From NCBI RefSeq assembly GCF_021049245.1, contig NZ_CP088020.1, positions 3,726,001 to 3,790,000 on the forward strand: DNA of 64,000 nt, written 5' to 3'. The translations under genes and the position numbers were made by a program. Within the stretch, counting starts at the first letter, position 1; the number at the start of each line of letters is the position of its first letter. A model generated the notes under the pieces. It saw only the letters and a program-made list of their open reading frames with translations, made no database searches and was not told the origin of the DNA. Shown piece after piece: positions 7,303-15,799 of this stretch. The stretch comes from Radiobacillus kanasensis (GTDB lineage Bacteria; Bacillota; Bacilli; Bacillales; Amphibacillaceae).

Positions 7303-8118
7303 TTATTTTACTGCACCCTCGGAAACTCCTTCGATGATTTGCTTTTGCGCAAAGAAATACCCAATTATAACTGGGATAATCGCAATCGTTAACCCGGCAA
7401 GCGCTAAATGCCATTGCTTCGTGTATTGACCAAAGAAGAAAAACATTTGCAACGGAATGGTTGCATTATCTTCTCCTAGTACTAAAGACGGAAGTAAGTA
7501 ATCATTCCAAATCCAAATAACATTCAAAATACCTACCGTTACGGAGATTGGCTTAAGCAATGGGAAAATGATATGCCAAAATGTTTGGAATTTGTTTGCT
7601 CCATCAATAATAGCCGCCTCGTCTAGTGAGGTGGATATTCCCGTCATAGCTCCATGGTATAAGAAAATCGATAAACTACAACCGAACCCTAAATACATAA
7701 AGATCAATCCAGCCTGATTTAACATTTCCACCTGACCAAATATAGAAACGAGCGGAATCATGACAGACTGAAACGGAATTAACATCGCGGAAACAAATAA
7801 AAGCAGTAATGCAGCACTAAGTTTACTTTTATTTCTTGCTAATGCGTAACCAGCCATTGCCGAGAAAATAATAATGATTCCCACACTAACAACGGTTATA
7901 ATAACGGAATTTAGTAAGGAGTTTAAAAAGTTCAATTCTACAAAGGCTTCACTGAAGTTTTCAAAGGTTAACCCTTCTGGAAAACCTAATACATCCGTAA
8001 AAATCTCACGCTTCGTCTTAAACGCGTTTACAATCATTAAATAAAACGGGGACAGCCACAACAAGGCGAGCAAGATACCGATGATTCCAACTATAATGTT
8101 ATTACGTTTGCTCTTCAT
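7303..8118 (-). CDS. Carbohydrate ABC transporter permease (MalG type)
   Basis: An inner-membrane permease of 271 residues with six predicted membrane helices, one of two channel subunits of a CUT1 sugar importer. The cytoplasmic EAA loop reads EAAIIDGANKFQTFWHIIFP, at about residues 165-184, and docks the ATPase. The family C-terminus QKQIIEGVSEGAVK is present. Its ATG overlaps the stop of the upstream permease in a TAATG arrangement, so the two are translationally coupled. No ATPase gene lies in this cluster. A shared MsmX-type ATPase must energise it; the one at 56849 is a possible partner. Confidence 0.92.
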   Translation of the reverse strand: MKSKRNNIIVGIIGILLALLWLSPFYLMIVNAFKTKREIFTDVLGFPEGLTFENFSEAFVELNFLNSLLNSVIITVVSVGIIIIFSAMAGYALARNKSKLSAALLLLFVSAMLIPFQSVMIPLVSIFGQVEMLNQAGLIFMYLGFGCSLSIFLYHGAMTGISTSLDEAAIIDGANKFQTFWHIIFPLLKPISVTVGILNVIWIWNDYLLPSLVLGEDNATIPLQMFFFFGQYTKQWHLALAGLTIAIIPVIIGYFFAQKQIIEGVSEGAVK

Positions 8119-8978
8119 TACATGTCGACCTCCCGTTTTTTATTGTAGTAAACTTGCGTTAGGGCAATGATAGAAACAATGACAAAAAAGACGACTGCCT
8201 TCGCCTGACCATACGCCATCTCATTCGCACTAAACGCTGTTTTAACGATTTCCATCGCAACCATTTGTGTCGATTCAAAAGGACCACCATTTGTTAATGA
8301 TAGGTTTTGGTCGTATATCTTAAAAGATGATGATAATGTTAAGAACATACTAACCGTAAACGCCGGCGCAACAAGTGGGAATGTAATAGTACGGAAACGC
8401 TGAAAGCTATTAGCTCCATCAATTTTGGCTGCTTCAATTAATTCTTTTGGTATATTTTGCAGATAGGCAATGTAAATGATCATGATATAACCAGCCATTT
8501 GCCAACAAGTAAGAATTACAAGTCCCCAAAATCCAGTTGATGTTGTCGATAACCATCCTTGAAGACCCTCTATTTGAAGCGCTGCTCCAATATCCTCAAA
8601 TACACTAACGAAAATAAATTGCCAGATAAACCCTAAAATTAAACCACCAATTAAGTTAGGCATAAAGAAAATGGTTCTTAAAAAATTGCTTGATTTAAGC
8701 TGACGTGTCACTAAAAGAGCCAAACCAAGACCAAGTACATTCAAAAGAATAACAGATACAACCGAGAACTTAATGGTAAACCATATAGAATTAAGAAATT
8801 CTTCATCCTCTAGTAATCTCTTATAATTATCTAATCCTAAAAACTTGTTCGCCGTAAGGCCATTCCAATCTGTAAAGGAATAAACCGTCCCGTATAGTAA
8901 CGGTAAAATAACAACAAGACCTAATCCTAATAAAACTGGTGTCAAAAACAGCCAGAATGATAGATCTCGATTTCGCAT
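8118..8978 (-). CDS. Carbohydrate ABC transporter permease (MalF type)
   Basis: A 286-residue permease with six or seven hydrophobic segments; the second channel subunit of the CUT1 importer. The EAA loop is ELIEAAKIDGANSFQRFRTI at about residues 194-213. The start at 8978 is supported by GGAGGGGA five bases upstream, rather than the longer ORF from 9002. It follows the binding-protein gene after a perfect hairpin and overlaps the next permease gene. Confidence 0.92.
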   Translation of the reverse strand: MRNRDLSFWLFLTPVLLGLGLVVILPLLYGTVYSFTDWNGLTANKFLGLDNYKRLLEDEEFLNSIWFTIKFSVVSVILLNVLGLGLALLVTRQLKSSNFLRTIFFMPNLIGGLILGFIWQFIFVSVFEDIGAALQIEGLQGWLSTTSTGFWGLVILTCWQMAGYIMIIYIAYLQNIPKELIEAAKIDGANSFQRFRTITFPLVAPAFTVSMFLTLSSSFKIYDQNLSLTNGGPFESTQMVAMEIVKTAFSANEMAYGQAKAVVFFVIVSIIALTQVYYNKKREVDM

Positions 8979-9043
8979 AAAATCCCCTCCGATGTGTTTC
9001 ACCTAACCCAAGATGTTACGCAGAGTCCATTTCGTTATAAGCA

Positions 9044-9075
9044 CAGCTAACAAAGCACTTCTGCTTTGTTAGCTG
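9044..9075 (-). terminator. Perfect 14-bp hairpin between binding-protein and permease genes
   Basis: CAGCTAACAAAGCA / TGCTTTGTTAGCTG form an uninterrupted 14-bp stem with a 4-nt loop. No long T run follows on the minus strand. It more likely acts as partial terminator or mRNA end-stabiliser, keeping binding-protein levels above permease levels, as in other binding-protein-dependent sugar operons (inference). Confidence 0.75.
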
Positions 9076-9090
9076 CATCCTTACCTAAAA

Positions 9091-10392
9091 TTATTGTTGT
9101 GCTCTAGCTTCTTCCCATTTCGCAATTGCATCTGCTTCTACTTCTTCCCAAGTCATTTCACCTGCAAGATACTTTTGCATGTTTGGTCCAATTACTCCAG
9201 TACCCCATGGGTTACTTGGGTAACCAGCGAAGATCCAGCCAATCGTTTTTCCATTAGATGCATAGTCGTAGACATCTTTAGATAATGGATCTGAAATCTT
9301 TTCTGTGTCATACCCTTCATACGCAGGGATGAACTTAAATTCATTTATTACGAAATCTTTACCTGTTTCAGAAGTGTACATCCAATCTAAGAAATCTTTC
9401 GATGCTTGCACAACTTCTTCATCAAAATTGTTGTTTACAGCCCAATAGTTAGGAACCCCTACAGGAATGCTTCCTTCAAAGCCTTCAACTGGGATTGGTA
9501 ATACACCAATGTTTTGCGCGAACTCTGGATCCATTTGCTCAACAGATGGGAAAATCCAGTTTCCTTGTTGAATCAGCGCCACTTTTTGTAAAGAGAAATA
9601 CTCTTCTACTTGTTGAGAGTAATCTAAACTCAACACAGGTTGTACAGAATACTCATTTTGTAAATCTAGGAATCTCTTCATTTCAGCGCCTTTTTCAAAA
9701 GTCACCGTATCCGCGTTAAAAGATTCCATAACATCGTGATTAAATTCAGGTGCCAGGAAAGCGTTAGCTAAGTGATCACCAAGTACCCACGCTTCTTTTG
9801 CTGGAAGGGCAAACACTGCTTCTAGACCTAAATCTTCTTTTTGGCTATCAATTGTTTTAACAGCCGCTTCTAAGTCTTCATAAGAAAGGATAGACGTTGG
9901 GTCAATTCCTGCTTCTTCAAACACTTTTTTATTGTAGATAAGTCCATACCCTTCTTGGTTAAATGGAAGCCCTAAGATTTTTTCGCCATCCGTTACCGTT
10001 GCAAGCGTTCCATCAAAAGCCGCTTGTGCTGCATCCGTGTCTGCAAGATCTGTTAAGTACTTCTTATAGTCAATAACATCTTGAGGACCTGTTACGTTGA
10101 AGATGTTTGGCTCATCACCAGAAGAAAACTTAGATTTAAGTACGGGCGCATAATCTGTACCACCACCCACTGTTTCTACTTCAATATTAACCCCAGGGTT
10201 TTCTTCTTCATATTTTTCTACAAGGCTTTCGAATTGATCTTTAAATTCTACTTTCCCTTGGAAAATATTTAGGGTAATTTCATCTTCAGCTGCAGAGCCT
10301 GACTCTCCTTCATCTCCAGAAGAACAACCAGCGATTAAGATACTAGATACAAATAATGCCGGAACTACTTTTGAGAAAAACTTCTTTTTCAT
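9091..10392 (-). CDS. Extracellular sugar-binding lipoprotein of CUT1 importer
   Basis: A 433-residue solute-binding protein. It begins MKKKFFSKVVPALFVSSILI and the lipobox IAGC, so it should be lipidated and anchored outside the membrane. The mature part follows the family 1 pattern, with LNIFQGKVEFKDQFESLVEK, VIYNKKVFEEAGI-like segment LIYNKKVFEEAGIDP, and aromatic residues in the second lobe. Start at 10392 is set by GAGGAGAGG. It is the first gene of the operon. The ligand is most likely an alpha-glucoside, because a GH13 alpha-glucosidase and MalR-like regulator follow, but maltose, isomaltose and trehalose cannot be told apart. Confidence 0.9.
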   Translation of the reverse strand: MKKKFFSKVVPALFVSSILIAGCSSGDEGESGSAAEDEITLNIFQGKVEFKDQFESLVEKYEEENPGVNIEVETVGGGTDYAPVLKSKFSSGDEPNIFNVTGPQDVIDYKKYLTDLADTDAAQAAFDGTLATVTDGEKILGLPFNQEGYGLIYNKKVFEEAGIDPTSILSYEDLEAAVKTIDSQKEDLGLEAVFALPAKEAWVLGDHLANAFLAPEFNHDVMESFNADTVTFEKGAEMKRFLDLQNEYSVQPVLSLDYSQQVEEYFSLQKVALIQQGNWIFPSVEQMDPEFAQNIGVLPIPVEGFEGSIPVGVPNYWAVNNNFDEEVVQASKDFLDWMYTSETGKDFVINEFKFIPAYEGYDTEKISDPLSKDVYDYASNGKTIGWIFAGYPSNPWGTGVIGPNMQKYLAGEMTWEEVEADAIAKWEEARAQQ

Positions 10393-10426
10393 CCTATTCC
10401 TCTCCTCTTCCATCTGTAAATGGTTT

Positions 10427-10493
10427 AGTGAATTCGTTTGCACTGTAAAAAGCAAAAAAAGAAGGTACAACACCCTAAAGATAAGCGCTTTCA
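10427..10493 (-). promoter_or_regulatory. Control region of the alpha-glucoside operon: operator, promoter and cre-like site
   Basis: Read on the minus strand: a cre-like TGAAAGCGCTTATC (10480-10493, 12 of 14 positions), then TTGTAC (10465-10470) and TACAGT (10442-10447) 17 bp apart, then the imperfect palindrome AGTGCAAACGAATTCACT (10427-10444) overlapping the -10 box. An operator over the promoter start fits LacI-type repression. The -35 box is weak. A cre upstream of -35 is an unusual place for repression, so another start site is possible. Confidence 0.5.
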
Positions 10494-10494
10494 T

Positions 10495-10922
10495 GAGCGA
10501 AAAAAGAAAAAATAACGATCAAATCAACATTTACCTATTAATTTTGCACTATATTTCATGATTTGATTCTAGCACAGCCCCAAAAGAAGAGCAACCTATT
10601 TTTTTGAAATTGGTTCATTTTTTCAAAAATCGTTATCTAATAGCCCTTTATAAACATTGATATATCAACAATTTAATTTTCTTTATAATTTTGTATCCGT
10701 TTACAATCTCGTTCTGAAAATACTAGCTAATTGATGGATTTTCTAGATAATTCATCATCTAAATATATATGTTCTAAAGGCAAACGTATGCTCAATTTCA
10801 ACTAAAGAAGGAGGGCTCTGAAATAGAGCTCTCCTTCTCCGTTAATTAGACTCAGTCATCCTTGTTTTAATAGAAGCTATCTTATAAGCGCGTTCTAGCG
10901 CGCCTTCAAATCCGTAACAATC
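10495..10922. other. AT-rich non-coding gap with hairpins
   Basis: No gene is supported. The part near 10500-10560 belongs to the operon's upstream region. AGAAGGAGGGCTCT (10806-10819) pairs with AGAGCTCTCCTTCT (10825-10838), a 14-bp stem with one wobble. A smaller GC-rich hairpin lies near 10887-10902. Both are downstream of the antiterminator gene on the minus strand and may end its transcript, although T runs are poor. Confidence 0.5.
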
Positions 10923-11780
10923 CTAATGCTTTTTATTATCATGCTCTTGCCTGTTTGTAACTCGATGTATATGCAACGTTAAGTATATTTTTTCTTCTGA
11001 GGGTATTTGAAATTTATAGCTCGAAGCAATGTAAGATGCAATCTTTTCACTACACTGAAATGCCATTTCATATTTGTTTTTTACTTGCTCATATAAGAAA
11101 TCATCCGAGCTATCTTGAGACCTCTCTTGACGTATAAATCGAAGAGCAAAGAAACGTAAATGCGTAAGGAATCGCTCATAACTCACTGAGCTCTCGTCTA
11201 AATCCATACTGTAGTGGTATTTCACAATATTTAAGATGTTATTCACCATTTGGGTTACTTGTACAGCGGCAGCCATGTTTTCACCAGATATCTGGCTATT
11301 CACCAAGTGTAAAGCAATGGAACCGGCTTCGTCTTCTCCTAATCGAATACCAATTTCCTCTTCAATAATGCCTAGGGCTTTTTGGGCGACTTGAAACTCT
11401 ACTTTATAAAATTTTCTAATCTCCCAGATCAAAGCATTTTTCAAATCAATGCCTTGTTTGTGGCGACTAATTGCAAAACTAAGGTGATCGGTCAAAGCAA
11501 CGTACAAATAGTCATCCAATTTATAGCTGAGCTGGGTTTTGGCATAGTCGATAATACGATAGGATAAATCCAAATAAATTTCAGGAGTATCACGAAGTAG
11601 CTCTGCTAATTTTTCCGAAATCCCGAAGTTTTCTAAGACAAAGGTTTTTTCAACTTTAGACGCATCTATTTCTTCGCCTACTTTCTTTTGAAAGGCTAAC
11701 CCTCTACCCATGACAACTATTTCTTTATCCCCTTTTTCTGTCATCACAACATTGTTATTCAATATTTTTTTAATTTCCAA
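10923..11780 (-). CDS. licT: BglG/LicT family transcription antiterminator
   Basis: A 285-residue RNA-binding regulator. Residues 1-55 are the CAT RNA-binding domain (MEIKKILNNNVVMTEKGDKE, then GRGLAFQKKVGEEI). Two PTS regulation domains follow, PRD1 at about 65-170 with the histidine motifs TDHLSFAI and ALHLVNSQI, and PRD2 at about 175-280 with TLHIHRV. It binds RAT sequences in leader RNA and blocks terminators; PTS phosphorylation of its histidines sets activity. TTG 11780 is the likely start, 10 nt after AAGGG. Its own leader carries a RAT and terminator, so it should be autoregulated. No PTS gene is adjacent. The bglP-type gene at 26647 has a second RAT-like leader and is a candidate target. 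Confidence 0.92.
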   Translation of the reverse strand: MEIKKILNNNVVMTEKGDKEIVVMGRGLAFQKKVGEEIDASKVEKTFVLENFGISEKLAELLRDTPEIYLDLSYRIIDYAKTQLSYKLDDYLYVALTDHLSFAISRHKQGIDLKNALIWEIRKFYKVEFQVAQKALGIIEEEIGIRLGEDEAGSIALHLVNSQISGENMAAAVQVTQMVNNILNIVKYHYSMDLDESSVSYERFLTHLRFFALRFIRQERSQDSSDDFLYEQVKNKYEMAFQCSEKIASYIASSYKFQIPSEEKIYLTLHIHRVTNRQEHDNKKH

Positions 11781-11833
11781 TCTGACTCAGCCCTTATAAC
11801 AGAATTTTAATCGGTATTTTGAAAAAAGAAAAT

Positions 11834-11918
11834 AAAAAACCCAAACTCACCCTATAAAATACCAAAGAAGGATTTTATAGAACAAATTTAGGTTTTGCCT
11901 GCCGTACAGTAACAATCC
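11834..11918 (-). promoter_or_regulatory. RAT antiterminator and overlapping terminator in the licT leader
   Basis: On the minus strand the RAT reads GGATTGTTACTGTACGGCAG then GCAAAACC (11891-11918), very close to the Bacillus ribonucleic antiterminator consensus. Its 3' end overlaps the 5' arm of a terminator (11834-11892): CTATAAAAT pairs perfectly with ATTTTATAG, CCTAAA with TTTGGG, and six T residues follow. Binding of the antiterminator to RAT would exclude the terminator. Confidence 0.9.
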
Positions 11919-11923
11919 ATAAA

Positions 11924-11951
11924 ATTATAATATTTTTTGGAAGCGATTACT
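11924..11951 (-). promoter_or_regulatory. Possible licT promoter with weak cre-like site
   Basis: A minus-strand TATAAT (11924-11929) lies a few bases upstream of the RAT. AGTAATCGCTTCCA (11938-11951) matches the cre pattern at about 12 of 14 positions and would overlap the -35 area. No good -35 box is visible. Confidence 0.35.
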
Positions 11952-11979
11952 TTATTTTTACCACGCTTTTTAAAGCCTG

Positions 11980-12090
11980 TCAATGACTGCTCATATATTG
12001 TTCATTAACCGATAATTTAATTCGGTTACCAGATGGGTCCTCAAGGAAGACAACTCCACCTTCATTTTCAGAAGGGAGCCCTTGCCTCAT
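11980..12090 (-). pseudogene. Remnant of a glyoxalase/VOC-superfamily gene (C-terminal end)
   Basis: Thirty-six codons read LPSENEGGVVFLEDPSGNRI then KLSVNEQY before a stop. EDPSGNRIKL is the typical last strand of glyoxalase/bleomycin-resistance domains. The rest of the domain (normally about 120 residues) is missing upstream, and no ribosome site is convincing. Probably a decayed fragment. Confidence 0.6.
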
Positions 12091-12169
12091 AGCCGCGGGC
12101 CATCACTGTTTAATCTAATTAGATACATAGAAACAAAAAACAAGAGGCGTTCTAAATGGTCCCCACCTA

Positions 12170-12793
12170 TCAATCACTTATCATACTTAGCCATTTTCTA
12201 GCTTCTTTTGTAATTCCTTCATAATCCCCGTTAGAAATGAAGTCCTTCTTCAAAAGAGAACCACCTGCTCCTACAGCAACTGCACCTGCATCTAAATAAG
12301 CCTTTGCTGTTTCACGTGTAATACCACCTGTACACATGATCGGTATATCTTGCAGAGGACCTTTCACATCTTTAACAAACTCCGGTCCCAACACAGATGC
12401 TGGAAATACCTTCACCATTGGTGCACCACATTGTGTAGCCTTCACCATCTCACTCGGAGTAAAAACACCAGGAATCATCGGAACGTCTTGACTAGCCGCG
12501 TATCGAACAACTTCCTCATCCAAAATAGGAGAGACCACAAACTGCGCACCTGCATCAATCGCACGCCGACAATCCTCTTTTGTCACAACCGTACCAGCTC
12601 CTACAATGATCTGATCTCCAAAGTTCCCCTTCGCTTCTTGGATCATTAGCTCAGCGCCTTCGGACTCCATCGTTATTTCGATGGACCGAATTCCCCCATC
12701 CACTAGCGCTTGAATAATGGAAGCGCTTTTTTCATATGGCATTTTCCTTAGCACCGGAATAATTGGCACTTCCGTAAGCACCGCCACATCCAT
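12170..12793 (-). CDS. 2-dehydro-3-deoxy-phosphogluconate (KDPG/KHG) aldolase family protein
   Basis: A cytoplasmic class I aldolase of about 207 residues that would split KDPG, or a related 2-keto-3-deoxy acid phosphate, into pyruvate and an aldehyde. Seen: VPIIPVLRK near the N-terminus, SIEITMES with the catalytic glutamate, GAGTV, the Schiff-base lysine in PMVKVFPAS, and the phosphate-binding end CTGGI and GAVAVGAGGSLL. Start: ATG 12793 has GGTGGGG-like GGGGGA upstream at good distance; a start at 12823 is possible. It has its own promoter at 12855-12883. No kinase or dehydratase is adjacent, so the sugar acid pathway is not shown. Confidence 0.88.
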   Translation of the reverse strand: MDVAVLTEVPIIPVLRKMPYEKSASIIQALVDGGIRSIEITMESEGAELMIQEAKGNFGDQIIVGAGTVVTKEDCRRAIDAGAQFVVSPILDEEVVRYAASQDVPMIPGVFTPSEMVKATQCGAPMVKVFPASVLGPEFVKDVKGPLQDIPIMCTGGITRETAKAYLDAGAVAVGAGGSLLKKDFISNGDYEGITKEARKWLSMISD

Positions 12794-12854
12794 GATCATT
12801 CCCCCATTCCCCATTTTAATCATCTGTACCGACTATTTTGTTAATCTCCCCTTC

Positions 12855-12883
12855 ATTATACCGGTCTCAACATAATAATCCAA
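12855..12883 (-). promoter_or_regulatory. Promoter of the KDPG aldolase gene
   Basis: On the minus strand TTGGAT (12878-12883) is followed 17 bp later by a perfect TATAAT (12855-12860). Confidence 0.7.
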
Positions 12884-12950
12884 TCTACGCTAAAACAGAA
12901 CAGCCAATTAACTTTAATCATAATTTAATGGACATAACCTACTATATCTA

Positions 12951-13985
12951 CTAATTGCCACCAGGGGAGTTTTTTGAAATTTCTTTTCGATCCGCAGCCG
13001 TAGGCGGTTCTTCCAACCAGTTCTTTTCAATCGTTAGGTTCATTCCATCATTCGAGTATTTTACTATTTCCGCTGTAAGAAGGGCAAATTGAGCATGTAA
13101 ACCATGACGCATAATTTTGGAAACAGCGTAATTTGAAATACCAATGCCGTTCGCAAGGGATGTATGATAAAGCATTAATTTATCTGAAAAAGGTGGTGTT
13201 GTAGAATCCGTAACATAAGCATCCATAGTAGATGGTACAGGCAAATTTTCACTTAAAAGAAATTTTCCTAGTTCTTTAATTTGTCTATCTGCTACTTGTG
13301 CTCCTTGCTGGAAATACTTCCTTAATTTATCCGATGAGGCGACTTGACTAAATCCTAACATCATCGCTTTACCCACTATATTTGTGTTGATATTGACCTG
13401 TAAATGTTTAATCTCCAACCCAGTTAATGGACGACTTTTTCCAGCAATCATTGAAATAAACGATTTCTTCTCAACAAAATCCACTTTCTTAGGATAAGGT
13501 ATAGAGGGAGCAGTGATATTCATTCCCTTCCCTTTCAATAAATGAAGTCCCTTTTCGAATATTATGACTGAGTCATTCAAACACATTTTAAAATACTCAA
13601 TAATATCTTGTCTGGATGCACTCGAAAGTTCGCTTCCATAAGTTACTAATGCAGATCTAGCCATTTCAGTTGTGTAAAATACAACAAAAATATCACTAAA
13701 CAGTCGGGGGGCATCTTTCCTAATATCTTGCTGTCCAAAACCTACTGGCACAGGTATATTTTCTTTCGTGAAAATCTCTTTCAACATATCTAAATGTTTT
13801 CTTGAAGTTGCTAAGGCGAATTCAAGAAATCTTTTTACTTCATCATCTTGAACCACTTGTAGATGATGTTCAAAGACACAAGCAAATAAGGAATCCCCAA
13901 GGTAACTCGCAAATAAGTCACCTAGTTCAGATGAAACTAACTTTTGATTTTTATTGGATTCTACAAGGTCCACACGGGGAAGCAC
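12951..13985 (-). CDS. DUF3231 family protein
   Basis: A protein of up to 344 residues made of two related helical halves (roughly 20-165 and 190-330), each a ferritin-like four-helix bundle by eye: SELGDLFASYLGDSLFACVF and LTGLEIKHLQVNINTNIVGK open the halves. DUF3231 proteins are common in spore-forming Bacillaceae; their function is not known. The reading frame begins with GTG 13985 and no ribosome site is visible. Its first nine or so codons are antisense to a broken AraC gene, so the native start and promoter may have been lost at a rearrangement junction. Expression is doubtful. The domain itself is complete. Confidence 0.75.
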   Translation of the reverse strand: MLPRVDLVESNKNQKLVSSELGDLFASYLGDSLFACVFEHHLQVVQDDEVKRFLEFALATSRKHLDMLKEIFTKENIPVPVGFGQQDIRKDAPRLFSDIFVVFYTTEMARSALVTYGSELSSASRQDIIEYFKMCLNDSVIIFEKGLHLLKGKGMNITAPSIPYPKKVDFVEKKSFISMIAGKSRPLTGLEIKHLQVNINTNIVGKAMMLGFSQVASSDKLRKYFQQGAQVADRQIKELGKFLLSENLPVPSTMDAYVTDSTTPPFSDKLMLYHTSLANGIGISNYAVSKIMRHGLHAQFALLTAEIVKYSNDGMNLTIEKNWLEEPPTAADRKEISKNSPGGN

Positions 13986-14334
13986 TAGAACAAATTGCGT
14001 TAGAAGGTAGCAACACCCTCCGCATTAAAAACGTAATCGAACATATCATAAATAACTACGAAAAACCCTTTAGAATAGAAGATATAGCGAATATGAGTGC
14101 AACTTCGCTTCACCGGCATTTTAAAGAGGTAACTGCTATGAGCCCGATTCAGTTTCAAAAACAATTGAGATTGCAGGAAGCTAGGCGTTTGATATTAGCT
14201 CAGTCATCACTGTAGCTGATGTTGCATTCAAGATGGGCTACGAAAGCCAATCGCAATTCAGTCAAGAATATTCTCGCATGTTCGGTTTTTCACCTAGAGT
14301 GGATATAAATCGACGGAGAGAAAACTACATTTAA
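13958..14334 (+). pseudogene. Broken AraC family regulator gene (5' truncated, frameshifted)
   Basis: Translation from about 13963 gives GPHGEALEQIALEG, then TLRIKNVIEHIINNYEKPFR, SLHRHFKEVTAMSP and LRLQEARRLI, the AraC DNA-binding domain. It stops at 14215. The homology continues in another frame as TVADVAFKMGYESQSQFSQE then YSRMFGFSP until 14334. The N-terminal cupin part is missing, and the first helix-turn-helix is a few residues short. The 5' break falls exactly where the minus-strand DUF3231 frame starts. Confidence 0.85.
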
Positions 14335-14500
14335 ATCAACAAAGTTTATGATTAAACAGAACACGGACGATGCTTTAGTTAGATATATTTTAAGGATTTG
14401 AAGAAGAATCAAATTAAATGTCATTTCATTATGGTAAATCAACACTATTATTTAACAGCGCCAAGTCTTTATTAAAAGCAATTTCCATTCAAAAAGTAAA

Positions 14501-14536
14501 GTAGCCTAAATCAAAATGCGATTTAGGCTACTTTTA
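14501..14536. terminator. Bidirectional terminator after the TraB-family gene
   Basis: Twelve-bp stem GTAGCCTAAATC / GATTTAGGCTAC with T-rich sequence on both sides. It lies downstream of the minus-strand TraB gene. Confidence 0.82.
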
Positions 14537-14584
14537 TTTCTCCACGGTTACGAAGAAATTATTTAAACGAACGATTTTTACAAC

Positions 14585-15751
14585 TTATAAATTGTCTAAA
14601 AATACCCGTATAACGTCTATCCCTCCGATAAACGTACCAATAGAACTCCCCAGATTGGATAGTGTCACAATCAATAAAAAACGGGTCACTTTATTCCCCC
14701 AGAACCCTTTCACACTATAAACGTCTTCCGATAATGTTTCAAAATCACTAACATTAGGGCGACGATAATAAGCCTGTACAATTCCAGCAAACCATCCTGA
14801 CGCGATTAACGGATTTAATGACGTAATCGGAGCTGCTACAAATGCAGTTAATATAGCCAGCGGATGACCCAATGCGATAATCGCACCTATCGCGGAAAAC
14901 GAACCATTCCATAGAACCCAACTAATTGTTTGTTGAAGACCCGCCGATGGGTTTGCCCAAAATGTGTAGGCAATGATCAGCAATATTAGAACAGGAATAG
15001 ACCACCCAATAATCTTCGGTACTTTCGATCGCGGCGGAACTTTTGTAATAACGTTTAGGTCTTGTTCCTTATGAATTTCTTCCTTAATACCCGGAACATG
15101 GGCTGCCCCGACTACAGCAACTACCTTTTCTCCTGGTGCCTCTTTTATTTTTTGAGCTAAATATTGATCTCGCTCATCAATTAGTGGGGTTTTTAAACGC
15201 GGAAAATGCACCGTAAATTCATGAAGCATGGCATCCAGCATGTCCTGAGATTTTAAGCGCTCTAGCTCATCTTCCGAAATCGTTTCTTTGCTAAAAATAC
15301 TAAATATAATTTCCATTAGAAGTTTCGCTTTTCCCCACATACCGACACTATGCCAAATACGGGAAAACGTAACTTGAATATTTCGATCAGCCAAGACAAG
15401 ATTCGCTCCTAATTCCTTTGCTGACTCGATCCCTTGAATCATCTCCTGACCTGCATTAATCCCAAATTGCTTGGCCATTCTTTTCTGAAAGGAAGATATA
15501 GCTAGATTCATGAGTAGAAGCGTAGCTTTTCTTTCTTTTATGACTTTAAAAATGTCCATATCCTTCCACTTGTTGCCTTCCGTGATGGATTGATACCTTT
15601 GCTCATCCAATTCCACGCAGACCGAATCGGGTTGTTCCAATTCTATGACTTCCTTAACCTGTTCCGCACTATGTTTAGATACGTGCGCAGTACCAATCAA
15701 AATAACTTGTTTCTCGCCCAAGTCTATTCTCGTTATGTTTTCTTCTGACAT
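14585..15751 (-). CDS. TraB/PrgY (GumN-related) family membrane protein
   Basis: A 388-residue protein. The N-terminal domain (1-235) has the family marks: LIGTAHVSKHSAEQV with the GTAH box, CVELDEQRY, and VVGAAHVPGI near its end. Relatives in the Tiki/TraB group use such glutamate and histidine boxes as a metal-dependent peptidase-like site. The C-terminal third carries about four membrane helices beginning GWSIPVLILLIIAYTFW. PrgY relatives inhibit peptide pheromones, but that role cannot be assumed here. Start at 15751 after AAAAGGAAGG. It follows a TetR gene on the same strand, and a perfect inverted repeat lies between them. Confidence 0.85.
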   Translation of the reverse strand: MSEENITRIDLGEKQVILIGTAHVSKHSAEQVKEVIELEQPDSVCVELDEQRYQSITEGNKWKDMDIFKVIKERKATLLLMNLAISSFQKRMAKQFGINAGQEMIQGIESAKELGANLVLADRNIQVTFSRIWHSVGMWGKAKLLMEIIFSIFSKETISEDELERLKSQDMLDAMLHEFTVHFPRLKTPLIDERDQYLAQKIKEAPGEKVVAVVGAAHVPGIKEEIHKEQDLNVITKVPPRSKVPKIIGWSIPVLILLIIAYTFWANPSAGLQQTISWVLWNGSFSAIGAIIALGHPLAILTAFVAAPITSLNPLIASGWFAGIVQAYYRRPNVSDFETLSEDVYSVKGFWGNKVTRFLLIVTLSNLGSSIGTFIGGIDVIRVFLDNL

Positions 15752-15799
15752 ATCTACCTTCCTTTTGAGCCTTCGTCATGCTCTACTGCTTTTCTTCTT

